NCBI RefSeq assembly: GCF_003259155.1
Contig: NZ_QGMQ01000002.1
Span: 122,925 to 186,924, forward strand
Direction of reading: 5' to 3'
Length of the DNA: 64,000 nt
Source: Marinimicrobium alkaliphilum
Lineage (GTDB): Bacteria > Pseudomonadota > Gammaproteobacteria > Pseudomonadales > Cellvibrionaceae
Made by a program: the position numbers and the translations under genes. Positions 1 through 9,116 of the stretch are shown here, one piece after another (position 1 is the stretch's first letter; every line of letters starts with the position of its first letter). The notes beneath the pieces are model-generated. The model made no database searches, was not told the DNA's origin, and saw only the letters and a program-made list of their open reading frames with translations.

Positions 1-469
1 CAATGTCATGAGCATTGAGGATTGGCAGGCCAAACAGCAGGAAGAAGCCGGTAGCTACATCGACAAGTTTATGAATGCGCTTGATGTGGACGAGGACATT
101 GCGGCGATTCTGGTAGAAGAAGGCTTTACCAGTCTCGAAGAAGTGGCTTATGTGCCGCTTGACGAAATGCTCGCGATTGACGGCTTTGACGAAGATATTG
201 CCGAAGAGCTGCGGGCACGGGCCAAAGACGCCCTGTTGACCCAGGCTCTGGCCTCGGAAGAGCAGGTTCAGGGCGGCGACCCTGCGCAAGACCTGCTGGA
301 CATGGAAGGTATGGACGATGCCACCGCCCACGCGCTGGCGAAGAAAGGCATCATCACGATGGAAGATCTGGCCGAGCAGTCTGTTGATGACCTGCTCGAG
401 GTGGAAGGTATCGATGATACTCGCGCTGCGGCGCTGATTATGAAGGCTCGCGAGCCCTGGTTTGAGTAA
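1..469 (+). CDS. nusA: Transcription termination/antitermination factor NusA, C-terminal part
   Basis: The reading frame is open at the left edge, so the gene begins outside the window; the ATG at position 8 is internal. The visible 155 or so residues hold the two C-terminal acidic repeats of NusA. Each is a helix-hairpin-helix-like block: the first around VDEDIAAILVEEGF and LDEMLAIDGFDE, the second around LLDMEGMDDATAHALAKKG and LLEVEGIDDTRAAALI. In E. coli these repeats contact the RNA polymerase alpha subunit and lambda N and mask RNA binding. The gene is followed 68 bp later by infB, the usual nusA-infB order. The short acidic tail after the second repeat is nearly absent, as is common outside enterics. 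Confidence 0.95.
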   Translation, partial: NVMSIEDWQAKQQEEAGSYIDKFMNALDVDEDIAAILVEEGFTSLEEVAYVPLDEMLAIDGFDEDIAEELRARAKDALLTQALASEEQVQGGDPAQDLLDMEGMDDATAHALAKKGIITMEDLAEQSVDDLLEVEGIDDTRAAALIMKAREPWFE

Positions 470-537
470 CAGTAGTCAACCAGATGCCGGTAGCCAACCG
501 CCTGCCAGTGAGCAACGAACATTATTGAGGAAATGCA

Positions 538-3267
538 ATGGCTGAAGTAACTGTAAGCGAACTCGCCACATCAGTCGGGGTTCCGACTGAGCGCCTGCTG
601 CGTCAAATGCAGGAGGCCGGGTTGAGCCATAAATCTGCAGATGCGTCTGTTTCGGACGACGAGAAACAGAAACTGCTGGCTTATCTGAAAACCAGCCACG
701 GTGACTCGGTCGCGCAGCCGAAAAAGATTACGCTGCAACGCAAGACCACCACCACGCTCAAAACGGGCTCGGGCAGTGGCCGCAAAACCGTGAACGTCGA
801 AGTGCGCAAAAAACGCACTTACGTTAAGCGCGATCCCGACGAGCTGGCGGCTGAAGAGGCGGAAGCCAATGCAGCGGCTCAAGCCGAGTTTGAACCGGAA
901 GAGCCAGTAGCGGCGGAGCCGGAAGCCAAACCTGAGACTGAGGTTAAAGCCGAGACGCCGGCACCCGAGCCTGAGGCCGCGCCGAGCGAGCCCGAGCCCG
1001 AGGTTGTTGCCGAGCAAGCTGAGCCTGAGGCGGAGCCCAAACCCGAGCCCGAGGCCGCGTCAGCGCGCTCGTTTGTCGATGACATCGAAGAGAAGCGTCA
1101 AGCCGCTATCGAACGGCGCAAGGCTGAAGATGCCAAGCGTGAAGCGGAGCTGAAAGCGAAAGAAGATGCGCGTAAGCGCGAGAGCGAGCAAAAAACGAAG
1201 CCGGCACCAGCGGCTACCGCACCTGCGACACCTGCGCCCGATGACGGTCCTGCGCCGATCAAGGATGACGGTCGTCCGCACAAGCGTAAAGAGCAGCGTC
1301 GTCCGGCGGACGAAGATGACGAAGGTAAGCCGCACCGCAAACGTGCGGGCAAGGCCTCCAAGAAAGCGCTCAGTGGCCCGAAAAAAGGTTCGCGTCGCGA
1401 TCTGTATGAGATGGCCGTCGAGGGTGAAGACCAGGAGTTGCTGGCTCGTCGACGCACCATGCGTGCCAACCACAAGGCTTCCAACAAACACGCCTTTAAA
1501 AAGCCGACCACCAAAATCGTGCACGAAGTTGATGTGCCCGAAGCGATCACAGTGGCCGATCTGGCGCAGCGCATGACCGTCAAGGCCGGTGAAGTCATCA
1601 AGCATTTGATGAAGATGGGCGTAATGGCAACCATCAACCACTCGCTTGATCAGGAAACCGCCGTGCTGCTGGTCGAAGAGATGGGCCACAAAGCCCGTCT
1701 GGTGAGTGCCAATCAGGTGGAAGATCAACTTGAAGAGCTGGTGGTCATTGAGGGTGAGTTGAAGCCCCGTGCACCGGTCGTTACCGTTATGGGGCACGTT
1801 GACCACGGCAAAACCTCGCTGCTGGATTATATTCGCGAAGCTAAAGTCGCTTCGGGTGAAGCGGGCGGTATTACCCAGCATATCGGTGCATACCGCGTGC
1901 CCACCAGTCGCGGCGAGATCGCCTTCCTGGATACGCCGGGTCACGCCGCCTTTACCGCCATGCGTGCCCGCGGTGCTCAGTGCACCGACGTGGTTGTGCT
2001 GGTCGTTGCGGCTGACGATGGCGTTATGCCTCAGACCGAAGAGGCGATCAATCACTCGCGCGCTGCTGAAGTGCCGATGGTCGTGGCCATCAACAAATGT
2101 GACAAAGAAAGTGCCGACCCGGATCGGGTCAAGAACGAGTTGTCCGCTAAAGGCGTAATCCCGGAAGATTGGGGCGGCGATACCCAGTTTATCGAGGTGT
2201 CGGCGCACACCGGGCAAGGCATTGATGAACTGCTTGAAGCCATCGCGCTGCAGGCAGAAATCCTGGAGTTGACGGCGGTTGAAGACTCTCCGGCCAAAGG
2301 TGTGGTGATTGAATCGCGCATCGAGAAAGGCCGCGGTGTGGTTGCTACGCTGTTGGTTCAGCAAGGTACCCTGAAACACGGCGACCTGGTGCTGGCCGGA
2401 CAAAGCTACGGGCGCGTCCGTGCCATGAGTGATGAGCGGGCGCAACAGGTCAAGCAGGTGGGACCGTCCTCGCCGGTGGAGATTCTGGGCCTGGATGCAG
2501 CCCCCAGCGCCGGTGACGAGTTCGTGGTACTCACTGATGAGCGCAAGGCCCGGGACGTGGCCGAGCATCGTGCCGAGAAAGAACGCCAGACCCGTCTGCA
2601 GCGTCAGCAGGCCGCCAAGCTTGAAAACATGTTCTCCAATATGGAGAGCGGACAGGCCAAGACCCTGAGTGTTGTGGTCAAAGCGGATGTGCGCGGCTCG
2701 CTCGAAGCGATTCAATCAGCGCTGCTTGATTTGGGTAACGAGGAAGTACAGGTCAATATCGTCTCCTCGGGCGTTGGTGGTATCACCGAGAATGACGTCA
2801 ACCTGTCGATGACTGCGGACGCCATCATCCTGGGCTTCAATGTTCGGGCCGATGCGCCCAGCCGTCGTCTGGCTGAGACCGAGAATGTCGAGATTCGCTA
2901 TTACAGCATCATCTATCAGCTGCTCGATGAGATCAAAAGTGCGCTCGGCGGCATGCTGGATCCTGAGCGGGTCGAAACCATTGTCGGTATTGCCGAGGTG
3001 CGCGAGGTATTCAGCTCACCCAAGTTTGGCCAGGTGGCTGGCTGTATGGTGGTCGAGGGTACCGTGTACCGCAACAAGCCCATCCGTGTGCTGCGTGACA
3101 ACGTGGTGATCTTCGAAGGCGAACTGGAATCGCTGCGTCGCTTCAAGGACGACGTCAACGAAGTGCGCAACGGCATGGAGTGTGGTATTGGCGTGAAGAA
3201 CTACGACGTCAAAGTCGGTGACCAGATCGAGGTCTTCGAAGTCAAAGAAGTCGCGCGCGAGCTTTAA
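538..3267 (+). CDS. infB: Translation initiation factor IF-2
   Basis: A 909-residue GTPase that delivers formyl-Met-tRNA to the 30S subunit and promotes subunit joining. An N-terminal IF2_N helix-turn motif (residues 1-55) is followed by a long Ala/Pro/Glu/Lys-rich linker (about 90-290), a second IF2_N copy near 340-400, then the G domain. G1 is GHVDHGKT near residue 418, G3 is DTPGH near 465 and G4 is NKCD near 519. The C-terminal domains that bind the initiator tRNA follow. The start at 538 has a GAGG ribosome binding site 8 bp upstream. The length matches the long gammaproteobacterial form. Long antisense frames across this gene are codon-bias shadows. Confidence 0.98.
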   Translation: MAEVTVSELATSVGVPTERLLRQMQEAGLSHKSADASVSDDEKQKLLAYLKTSHGDSVAQPKKITLQRKTTTTLKTGSGSGRKTVNVEVRKKRTYVKRDPDELAAEEAEANAAAQAEFEPEEPVAAEPEAKPETEVKAETPAPEPEAAPSEPEPEVVAEQAEPEAEPKPEPEAASARSFVDDIEEKRQAAIERRKAEDAKREAELKAKEDARKRESEQKTKPAPAATAPATPAPDDGPAPIKDDGRPHKRKEQRRPADEDDEGKPHRKRAGKASKKALSGPKKGSRRDLYEMAVEGEDQELLARRRTMRANHKASNKHAFKKPTTKIVHEVDVPEAITVADLAQRMTVKAGEVIKHLMKMGVMATINHSLDQETAVLLVEEMGHKARLVSANQVEDQLEELVVIEGELKPRAPVVTVMGHVDHGKTSLLDYIREAKVASGEAGGITQHIGAYRVPTSRGEIAFLDTPGHAAFTAMRARGAQCTDVVVLVVAADDGVMPQTEEAINHSRAAEVPMVVAINKCDKESADPDRVKNELSAKGVIPEDWGGDTQFIEVSAHTGQGIDELLEAIALQAEILELTAVEDSPAKGVVIESRIEKGRGVVATLLVQQGTLKHGDLVLAGQSYGRVRAMSDERAQQVKQVGPSSPVEILGLDAAPSAGDEFVVLTDERKARDVAEHRAEKERQTRLQRQQAAKLENMFSNMESGQAKTLSVVVKADVRGSLEAIQSALLDLGNEEVQVNIVSSGVGGITENDVNLSMTADAIILGFNVRADAPSRRLAETENVEIRYYSIIYQLLDEIKSALGGMLDPERVETIVGIAEVREVFSSPKFGQVAGCMVVEGTVYRNKPIRVLRDNVVIFEGELESLRRFKDDVNEVRNGMECGIGVKNYDVKVGDQIEVFEVKEVAREL

Positions 3268-3287
3268 GGCGCGCGCTCGACCTTTCG

Positions 3288-3316
3288 CCTCGGGCGGTGT
3301 CAGACACCGCTCGGGG
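3288..3316 (+). other. Strong stem-loop between infB and rbfA
   Basis: CCTCGGGCGGTGT pairs with ACACCGCTCGGGG over 13 positions (some G-U) around a CAG loop. It lies 20 bp after the infB stop and 54 bp before rbfA. The downstream sequence is U-poor (CGTTGTTGTTTCC), so it may act as an attenuator, RNA stabiliser or processing site within the nusA-infB-rbfA-truB transcript rather than a full terminator. Confidence 0.5.
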
Positions 3317-3369
3317 CGTTGTTGTTTCCACGACGGCTATCGATACCGTTTTTACAGAGGGTGGCTCCT

Positions 3370-3765
3370 ATGGCCAAAGAATTTAATCGTTCCGACCGTA
3401 TTGGCGATGCCATTCAGCGCTTTCTGGCGCAGATTATTCCCCAGGAATTGCGCGATCCGCGGATTGGCATGGTCAATATTAATGATGTCCGCGTCAGCCG
3501 TGATTTGGCCTACGCCAAAGTCTATGTCACTTTTGTCGGTAGCGACGAAAGTACCAGCCTGGAAGGGACTGCAGCTCTGAACAAGGCCTCCGGTTTTCTG
3601 CGCAGCTTTCTGGCCAAGGAATTGACCAGTCGCTCGGTGCCGCGGCTACAGTTTATCTATGACAAGACCGCGATCGAGGGTCAGGAACTGTCCTCCTTGA
3701 TCGACCGGGCGGTGGCCAAGGATCGCGACCGTCAGGAGCAGCGTGAAGAGCCGGACGAGCACTGA
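3370..3765 (+). CDS. rbfA: Ribosome-binding factor A
   Basis: A 131-residue KH-like protein needed for late 16S rRNA processing and 30S maturation, notably in the cold. The N-terminus MAKEFNRSDRIGDAIQRFLA and the segment DPRIGMVNINDVRVSRDLAYAKVY are diagnostic of RbfA, and the conserved VPRLQFIYD motif is present near residue 95. I chose the ATG at 3370 over the upstream ATG at 3319 because similarity begins there and an AGAGGG ribosome binding site precedes it. The stop overlaps the truB start by one base (TGATG), indicating translational coupling. Confidence 0.97.
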   Translation: MAKEFNRSDRIGDAIQRFLAQIIPQELRDPRIGMVNINDVRVSRDLAYAKVYVTFVGSDESTSLEGTAALNKASGFLRSFLAKELTSRSVPRLQFIYDKTAIEGQELSSLIDRAVAKDRDRQEQREEPDEH

Positions 3766-4718
3766 TGGGGCGCACACGTAAAGGTCGCCCGATCGATGGC
3801 GTGATGCTGTTGGACAAACCTGGCGGGATGACCTCGAACAGGGCGCTGCAAAAGGTCAAATGGTTGCTTCAGGCGGCCAAGGCGGGGCATACCGGGAGTC
3901 TGGATCCGCTGGCCACGGGGGTCCTGCCCTTGTGCTTCGGCGAAGCCACCAAGTTTTCCCAGTTTCTACTGGATGCCGACAAGTGCTACCGCAGCCGTTT
4001 TTACCTGGGTGCCACCACCACCACCGGTGATGCCGACGGCGATATTCTGGAAGAAAAAGACGCCAGTGGTCTGGTTCGCGACCAGGTTGAGCGGGCCCTG
4101 GCGAGTTTTGTGGGCGATATCCTGCAGATCCCGTCCATGTACTCGGCGCTCAAACACCAGGGGCAGCCGCTCTACAAACTCGCCCGGCAGGGGGTAGAAA
4201 TCGAGCGCAAGGCGCGCCCGGTGACTATTTTCCGTATTGACGTGCTTGAGTTTGTGCCCGGTCCCCGCGCCGAGGTGGTCCTTGAGGTTGCCTGCAGCAA
4301 GGGTACCTATATTCGTTCGCTGGCCGAAGACCTGGGTGCCGCCCTGGGCTGTGGAGCCCATGTGGCGGAGCTGCGGCGCATCGGTGCCGGACGCTTTGAC
4401 GATACCCGCATGGTGACCCTGGAAGCGCTCGAAGCGGCACGGGAGGCCGGGGGGCCTGAGGCGCTCGACCATTGGCTTCTGCCGGCCGACGCCCCCGTGG
4501 CTGAACTGCCAGGCTTGACCCTGCCCGCCGACAGCGGCTATTACTTCCGTTTGGGGAACCCGGTGATGGACCCCCAAGTCTATCGCCTGGGCCAACAAGG
4601 TGATATGGTACGGGTTTTCGTCGCCGCCGAGGGCGCCGAGCCGCGTTTTTTGGGGATCGGTGAGCTCAACGACGAGGGCCAAGTGGCCCCGAAACGATTA
4701 ATTGCCAGCCCGGCGTGA
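3765..4718 (+). CDS. truB: tRNA pseudouridine(55) synthase TruB
   Basis: A 317-residue enzyme that isomerises U55 in the T-loop of elongator tRNAs. The N-terminal DGVMLLDKPGGMTSN block and the catalytic motif GHTGSLDPLATGVLP (nucleophile Asp near residue 47) are clear. The mid-protein block MYSALKHQGQPLYKLAR and the segment CSKGTYIRSLAEDLG are also family hallmarks, and a C-terminal PUA-like domain follows. The start codon overlaps the rbfA stop. It belongs to the nusA-infB-rbfA-truB-rpsO-pnp cluster. Confidence 0.98.
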   Translation: MGRTRKGRPIDGVMLLDKPGGMTSNRALQKVKWLLQAAKAGHTGSLDPLATGVLPLCFGEATKFSQFLLDADKCYRSRFYLGATTTTGDADGDILEEKDASGLVRDQVERALASFVGDILQIPSMYSALKHQGQPLYKLARQGVEIERKARPVTIFRIDVLEFVPGPRAEVVLEVACSKGTYIRSLAEDLGAALGCGAHVAELRRIGAGRFDDTRMVTLEALEAAREAGGPEALDHWLLPADAPVAELPGLTLPADSGYYFRLGNPVMDPQVYRLGQQGDMVRVFVAAEGAEPRFLGIGELNDEGQVAPKRLIASPA

Positions 4719-4769
4719 GCCGATTGGCAGCCCTGTTTGTACCGTCGGCCCCTGGCTGCCGGGCAAATC

Positions 4770-4796
4770 GGATCAAGGCAATTAGGCGCTTGATCC
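4770..4796 (+). repeat. Inverted repeat in the rpsO leader
   Basis: GGATCAAG and CTTGATCC form a perfect 8-bp stem with an 11-nt loop, 66 bp before the rpsO start. There is no U-run. A second pair, GGCAGCC/GGCTGCC, lies just upstream (4727-4760). These may shape the 5' leader of rpsO, which in E. coli is folded and bound by S15; whether that applies here is not shown. Confidence 0.4.
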
Positions 4797-4862
4797 TGGC
4801 CCACCTGTAAATATGCACGGGTGTGGCTGTATTGTTGACGCATATTAACTGAGGAAATGATT

Positions 4863-5132
4863 ATGGCACTGAGTGCTGCAGAAAAAGCTGAAGTCGTGAA
4901 AGAGTATCAGCAAGCTGAAGGTGATACCGGATCTCCGGAAGTCCAGGTCGCGCTGTTGACCATCAACATCAACAAGCTGCAAGGCCACTTCTCTGATCAC
5001 AAACAGGATCACCATTCTCGTCGCGGTCTGATCCGCATGGTAAACCAGCGTCGCAAGCTGCTGGATTACCTGAAAGGTAAAGACGCCAAGCGCTATGCTG
5101 CGTTGATCCAAAAACTGGGTCTGCGTCGTTAA
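4863..5132 (+). CDS. rpsO: 30S ribosomal protein S15
   Basis: An 89-residue primary 16S rRNA-binding protein of the small-subunit platform. Family segments [21 protein letters not shown] and the HH-SRRGL stretch, followed by RRKLLDYLK, are all present. The start is the ATG at 4863: the GAGGAA ribosome binding site at 4851-4856 is correctly spaced for it, whereas the ATG at 4857 would touch it. An intrinsic terminator follows at once, so part of the transcription ends before pnp. Confidence 0.98.
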   Translation: MALSAAEKAEVVKEYQQAEGDTGSPEVQVALLTININKLQGHFSDHKQDHHSRRGLIRMVNQRRKLLDYLKGKDAKRYAALIQKLGLRR

Positions 5133-5140
5133 GTGTTTTC

Positions 5141-5168
5141 GTGCCCGCGTTCCGCGGGCACTTTTTTT
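5141..5168 (+). terminator. Rho-independent terminator after rpsO
   Basis: GTGCCCGCG-TTC-CGCGGGCAC makes a perfect 9-bp stem with a 3-nt loop followed by seven T residues. It begins 8 bp after the rpsO stop. The 179 bp from here to pnp contain no gene that I can see; they probably form the pnp leader, which in enterics is cut by RNase III and mediates autoregulation. Confidence 0.93.
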
Positions 5169-5347
5169 CTGTCAGCGCGGGGTTGCCGGAGCCGGTAGCT
5201 CAGCGTTGGCGTGCCTGTCGGTTGGCCGGAGGTAACGGTCCACTGAAGAGTCATTTGGACGATGTATCGCGTGTAAAACTGTCTGGCTGCGTGATTGAAA
5301 AGCCAAGCGAATGCAATAAACAGTCAATTGTTAGAAGGTAGAGAAGA

Positions 5348-7462
5348 GTGAATCCAGTTATCAAGAAATTCCAGTTTGGGGACGAAACCGTTACCCTTGA
5401 AACCGGTCGGGTTGCGCGTCAGGCCACCGGCGCAGTGCTCGTGACCATGGGCGAAACCGCTGTCCTCGTTACCGTTGTCGGTGATAAAAAAGCCAAAGAG
5501 AATCAGCCGTTTTTCCCGCTGTCTGTGCACTACCAGGAAAAGGCCTACGCCGCCGGCAAGATTCCCGGTGGTTTTTTCAAGCGTGAAGGCCGCCCGTCGG
5601 AAAAAGAAACCCTGACCTCGCGTTTGATTGACCGTCCGATTCGCCCGCTGTTTCCCAAGGGCTTTATGAATGAAATTCAGGTGGTGTGCACGGTCATGTC
5701 TACCTGTAAAGCCGTGGATCCGGATATTCCGGCTATGATTGGTACCTCTGCAGCTTTGGCTGTTTCCGGTATCCCGTTCAACGGCCCGATTGGTGCGGCG
5801 CGGATTGGCTACAGCGCTGAGCACGGTTACCTGCTCAACCCCAACTACGCCAAGCTGAAAGAGTCCGAGTTGGACATGGTCGTGGCCGGCACTAAAGATG
5901 CCGTGCTGATGGTTGAGTCTGAAGCCAAAGAATTGCCCGAAGACATCATGCTCGGTGCTGTGCTCTACGCTCACCAGGAAATGCAGTCTGTGATCCAGGC
6001 CTGTGAAGAGCTGGCACGCGATGCGGCCAAGCCCGCTTGGGACTGGACCCCCAAGGTTGTCAACGAAGAGCTGCTGAACGCCGTGAAAAGCGGTTACGAA
6101 GCCGGTATCGGCGAGGCCTACCGCATTACCGACAAGATGGAGCGTTACACCCGTCTGCAGGAGCTGCGTGCCCAGGCCGTGGAAAGTCTGAGCAACGAAG
6201 AGCAGGGCGTGACCGGTGAAGCGGTATCCGAACTCTTTGCGAAGGTGGAAAAGAACCTGGTGCGTACCCGTGTCGTCAACGGCGAACCCCGTATCGACGG
6301 TCGTGATAACAAAACCGTACGCGGTATTGATGTGGAAGTGGGTGTGCTGGCCAAGGCCCACGGCTCGGCTCTGTTCACGCGCGGTGAAACCCAGGCGCTG
6401 GTTGTCGCCACCCTCGGTAACGCTCGCGATGCCCAGATCATTGACGCCCTTGAAGGCGAGCGCAAAGATCACTTTATGCTGCACTACAACTTCCCGCCCT
6501 ACTCTGTGGGCGAGTGTGGTCGCATGGGTGGCACCAACCGCCGTGAAATCGGTCATGGCCGTCTGGCCCGTCGCGGTATTGGCGCGGTTCTGCCGACCGA
6601 AGACACCTTTCCCTACACCATGCGTGTGGTGAGCGAAATTACCGAGTCCAACGGTTCCAGCTCAATGGCCTCCGTCTGTGGTGCCAGTCTGGCGCTGATG
6701 GATGCCGGTGCGCCTTTGAAAGCGCCGGTTGCCGGTATCGCTATGGGTCTGGTTAAAGAAGGCGAAAAATTCGCGGTTCTGACCGACATCCTGGGTGATG
6801 AAGATCACCTGGGTGATATGGACTTTAAAGTGGCCGGTACCGCCAGCGGTGTGACGGCACTGCAGATGGATATCAAGATCGAAGGTATTACCGAAGAGAT
6901 CATGGAGATTGCCCTGGAGCAGGCCCTGGCTGCACGTCTGCACATTCTGGGCGAGATGAACAAGGTCATCGCTGCGCCGCGTGATACCGTGAGCGACAAT
7001 GCGCCGCGTTTTGAAACCATCAAAATCGACCCGGACAAAATCCGCGACATCATCGGTAAAGGCGGCGCTACCATTCGCTCGATTACCGAAGAAACCGGCG
7101 CGTCTATCGATATCGACGACAACGGCTTGATCAAGATCTATGCTGATGATACCGAGGGCCTGCAGGCGGCGCTCGACCGTATCGGTGAGATCACGGCTGA
7201 AGCCGAGATCGGTGCCATCTACGAGGGTACCGTGGTACGCATCGTTGACTTTGGTGCCTTTGTCAACTTCCTGCCGGGCAAAGACGGTCTGGTTCACATC
7301 TCCCAGATCGCCGATGAGCGGGTCAACAGCGTAAGTGACTATCTGAAAGAAGGTCAGGTTGTGAAGGTCAAATGTCTGGATGTAGACCAGCGTGGCCGTA
7401 TCAAGCTGTCGATCAAGGAAGCACAAGCTGAACAGGCCCAGGCTGAAACCTCCGAGGAGTAA
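5348..7462 (+). CDS. pnp: Polyribonucleotide nucleotidyltransferase (PNPase)
   Basis: A 704-residue phosphorolytic 3'-5' exoribonuclease, part of the RNA degradosome. Two RNase PH domains are visible (about 10-230 and 310-540), followed by a KH domain with the [17 protein letters not shown] loop (about 560) and a C-terminal S1 domain ([26 protein letters not shown]). Translation starts at GTG 5348, with a GAGAAGA Shine-Dalgarno-like stretch just upstream. It sits downstream of rpsO as in most gammaproteobacteria. The very C-terminus is short, ending in [10 protein letters not shown]-like acidic residues. Confidence 0.98.
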   Translation: MNPVIKKFQFGDETVTLETGRVARQATGAVLVTMGETAVLVTVVGDKKAKENQPFFPLSVHYQEKAYAAGKIPGGFFKREGRPSEKETLTSRLIDRPIRPLFPKGFMNEIQVVCTVMSTCKAVDPDIPAMIGTSAALAVSGIPFNGPIGAARIGYSAEHGYLLNPNYAKLKESELDMVVAGTKDAVLMVESEAKELPEDIMLGAVLYAHQEMQSVIQACEELARDAAKPAWDWTPKVVNEELLNAVKSGYEAGIGEAYRITDKMERYTRLQELRAQAVESLSNEEQGVTGEAVSELFAKVEKNLVRTRVVNGEPRIDGRDNKTVRGIDVEVGVLAKAHGSALFTRGETQALVVATLGNARDAQIIDALEGERKDHFMLHYNFPPYSVGECGRMGGTNRREIGHGRLARRGIGAVLPTEDTFPYTMRVVSEITESNGSSSMASVCGASLALMDAGAPLKAPVAGIAMGLVKEGEKFAVLTDILGDEDHLGDMDFKVAGTASGVTALQMDIKIEGITEEIMEIALEQALAARLHILGEMNKVIAAPRDTVSDNAPRFETIKIDPDKIRDIIGKGGATIRSITEETGASIDIDDNGLIKIYADDTEGLQAALDRIGEITAEAEIGAIYEGTVVRIVDFGAFVNFLPGKDGLVHISQIADERVNSVSDYLKEGQVVKVKCLDVDQRGRIKLSIKEAQAEQAQAETSEE

Positions 7463-7483
7463 TCCTCGGGTTTTCCCTGTAAT

Positions 7484-7516
7484 AAAAAACCCCGGCATCG
7501 CTGCCGGGGTTTTTTT
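7484..7516. terminator. Bidirectional terminator between pnp and the chrR-like gene
   Basis: AAAAAACCCCGGC-ATCGCT-GCCGGGGTTTTTTT is a GC-rich stem flanked by A and T runs. It can end transcription from pnp (plus) and from the convergent anti-sigma gene (minus). Confidence 0.93.
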
Positions 7517-7555
7517 ATGCCTACCCATTTTGGTGGCGCTGAAGTCAGATCGACC

Positions 7556-8224
7556 TCAGCGCATGAAAGGGTTTAGCAGGCGGTGCCAGCCCTTGGTGAA
7601 CTGAATCGGGGCCTGAACTACAGTCAAACAAATGCAGTCTTCGTTTTCGAGCGCCCGAGGGGTGTGGATATGCTCAGGACCTACGTCGTGAGAGACAAAA
7701 TCACCCTCATGGTAGACGCCGTTTTCATCTGAGAACCCGCCTTGCATGATCACCGTCAGCTCAGTGCCTTGGTGGCGGTGAGTCGGCACCTTGGCCCCTG
7801 CGCGAATACGCTGAAGCACCACCTCAAAATCGCCGAGCCCCAGTTTGTCTGTCAGGTCATATTTGGCGATATCACCGGTCTGTTTTGACCAGGGCAGGTC
7901 ATCCCAGCGGTCTGTCGGGAGATACTTGAGCAACGGGTTGCGATAGCCAGGCAGTTGCTCATCAGGCGCGCTGCTCACCGCGTCTGCCGTCGCACACTTA
8001 CTGCTCTCTATATGCGCCATCAATGCCTCAAAGCTGCCTTCCTCCACACTGGCAGGCTGGGTCGAGTCCAGCAGGGAACCCCCGAGGGTGTTGAGTTTAC
8101 GCAGTTGCTCTCGACAGTGACCACACATCGATAAGTGAACGGACACGGCCAAAGCGCAGGCCAGGTCGAGATTGCCGGCAGAATACTCCACCAGGGTCAT
8201 GTCGTCGGGGTGGTGATGACTCAT
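7556..8224 (-). CDS. chrR: ChrR-family anti-sigma factor with C-terminal cupin domain
   Basis: A 222-residue zinc-binding anti-sigma factor. The N-terminal half carries the ZAS motif H30-x3-C34-x2-C37 (HLSMCGHC) together with an N-terminal His cluster. The C-terminal half is a cupin barrel with the metal-ligand-like pattern THRHQGTELTVIMQGGF. In Rhodobacter sphaeroides, ChrR holds RpoE inactive and releases it on singlet-oxygen or organic-hydroperoxide stress. Here the start overlaps the stop of the upstream ECF sigma gene by 4 bp (ATGA), the classic sigma/anti-sigma coupling. The inducing signal in this organism is inferred, not shown. Confidence 0.92.
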   Translation of the reverse strand: MSHHHPDDMTLVEYSAGNLDLACALAVSVHLSMCGHCREQLRKLNTLGGSLLDSTQPASVEEGSFEALMAHIESSKCATADAVSSAPDEQLPGYRNPLLKYLPTDRWDDLPWSKQTGDIAKYDLTDKLGLGDFEVVLQRIRAGAKVPTHRHQGTELTVIMQGGFSDENGVYHEGDFVSHDVGPEHIHTPRALENEDCICLTVVQAPIQFTKGWHRLLNPFMR

Positions 8225-8832
8225 AAATCGGTTGCCTCTAACTTGACGCGTAACTTCTTGAGGGACAATCTCAAGCGCCCCTTCAGGGTACCCAAAGGCA
8301 CCTGAAGCTCTTCTGCCACCTCTTGGTGGGTCTTACCTTCATAATAGACCTTGCGCACCGCAATCAACTGCTCTTCAGGCAAGGTATTAATGGATTCATT
8401 CATGTGCTTGGCGGTCGAGCCGGCCTGAATCGAGCGGATAGTGGTATCTTCAACAGGAATCTGCCACAGGTCCTCAGTCTCAATCACAATTTCCGCTTTT
8501 GTACGGTTACGTTTGCGCAACAGATCAATGCGCTGGTTGCGGGCAATCGTAAAGATCCACGTAGATACAGACGCCAATGACGCCGTGTATTTACCCGCAT
8601 TGCGCCAGACACTGGTCAACACTTCCTGCACCAGCTCCTCTGACTGCTCGCCCATCCCCTGATTGATGGCATAAGCCTTCAGGCGGGGGGCAAAATAATC
8701 GTAGACTTGCTTGAACGCTCTCTGGTCACCGGTCTGGGCTACCTGATTTAACAGCTTACCCCAGTCGGGCGTGCGAGACTCGTCCGTGCCGGGATCGCTC
8801 ATGGAATTGGCCTTGGCTCGGGTCGTCAACAT
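8221..8832 (-). CDS. rpoE: ECF sigma factor, RpoE/ChrR-type (ECF11-like)
   Basis: A sigma factor of about 193-203 residues. Region 2 spans roughly residues 40-105 (DYFAPRLKAYAI, ELVQEVLTSVWRN, STWIFTIARNQRIDLLRK) and region 4 lies near 150-200 (LPEEQLIAVRKVYYEG, THQEVAEELQVPLGTLKGRL). The ATG at 8802 (MSDPGTDES) is an alternative start. The immediate partner is a ChrR-type anti-sigma factor, so singlet-oxygen or photo-oxidative stress is the likely signal. A TGATCC/CGTAAA promoter pair lies 69 bp upstream, suggesting autoregulation. Unlike in several other genomes, no photolyase or cfa gene sits next to it here. Confidence 0.92.
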   Translation of the reverse strand: MLTTRAKANSMSDPGTDESRTPDWGKLLNQVAQTGDQRAFKQVYDYFAPRLKAYAINQGMGEQSEELVQEVLTSVWRNAGKYTASLASVSTWIFTIARNQRIDLLRKRNRTKAEIVIETEDLWQIPVEDTTIRSIQAGSTAKHMNESINTLPEEQLIAVRKVYYEGKTHQEVAEELQVPLGTLKGRLRLSLKKLRVKLEATDL

Positions 8833-8900
8833 GCAATGCCTCTAAAGTGGTCCGTTATTCGGAATGGCCTGCACGAGCTGGCCAATTGCTGTTACGGACT

Positions 8901-8928
8901 TTTACGCATTACGTTTGTGGGCGGATCA
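8901..8928 (-). promoter_or_regulatory. Candidate autoregulatory ECF promoter of the rpoE-chrR operon
   Basis: On the minus strand TGATCC (8928-8923) is followed after 16 nt by CGTAAA (8906-8901). ECF sigma factors paired with ChrR recognise a TGATC-type -35 element, so this fits a self-activated promoter. The predicted leader to the start at 8832 is about 60 nt. The same architecture appears divergently 24 bp away, which supports the assignment. Confidence 0.65.
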
Positions 8929-8952
8929 CAAAAAGTGAGCCGAAACAGAAAA

Positions 8953-8980
8953 TGATCTGTTCGGTGGGGACTGGCGTATA
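8953..8980 (+). promoter_or_regulatory. Divergent ECF-type promoter for the small-RNA candidate
   Basis: TGATCT (8953-8958), 16 nt, then CGTATA (8975-8980). It matches the spacing and sequence of the rpoE-chrR promoter on the other strand. No open reading frame of note follows; instead there is a set of hairpins and a terminator. Confidence 0.6.
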
Positions 8981-8986
8981 AGGAAT

Positions 8987-9116
8987 TACGCGGTTTCAGC
9001 ACATTTAGAGGCCCGTCGCCTCCAGCATAGGTAATTTGCTGCCAAATTACCAGCAGGTTCATCCGCTCTGAGATCAATGTGTAGCCCGTTGCCCGGCCCT
9101 GAGCCGGGCTTTTTTA
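8987..9116 (+). ncRNA. Candidate small RNA controlled by the ECF sigma factor
   Basis: About 130 nt between the divergent TGATCT-N16-CGTATA promoter and a strong intrinsic terminator. Three hairpins are visible: GAGGC/GCCTC (9008-9022, loop CCGTC), a perfect 9-bp GGTAATTTG/CAAATTACC stem with a 4-nt loop (9030-9051), and the terminator stem (9091-9109). There is no credible coding frame on this strand, and the flanking genes are both transcribed on the minus strand, so the plus-strand terminator needs a transcript of its own. RpoE-ChrR-type sigma factors are known to drive small RNAs in Rhodobacter. I do not recognise the RNA family; targets are unknown. Confidence 0.6.
9091..9115 (+). terminator. 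Rho-independent terminator of the small-RNA candidate
   Basis: GCCCGGC-CCTGA-GCCGGGC followed by six T. The T-run is on the plus strand, and it touches the 3' end of the minus-strand diguanylate cyclase gene at 9114. Confidence 0.88.

Noticed and set aside
1060-2715. A 551-codon minus-strand frame across infB
   Set aside because: It is wholly antisense to a well-conserved gene, is His-rich and without domain motifs, and follows from codon bias.
5195-5230. A tRNA-like start (GCCGGTAGCTCAGC) between rpsO and pnp
   Set aside because: No anticodon stem, T-arm or acceptor 3' strand can be formed around it.
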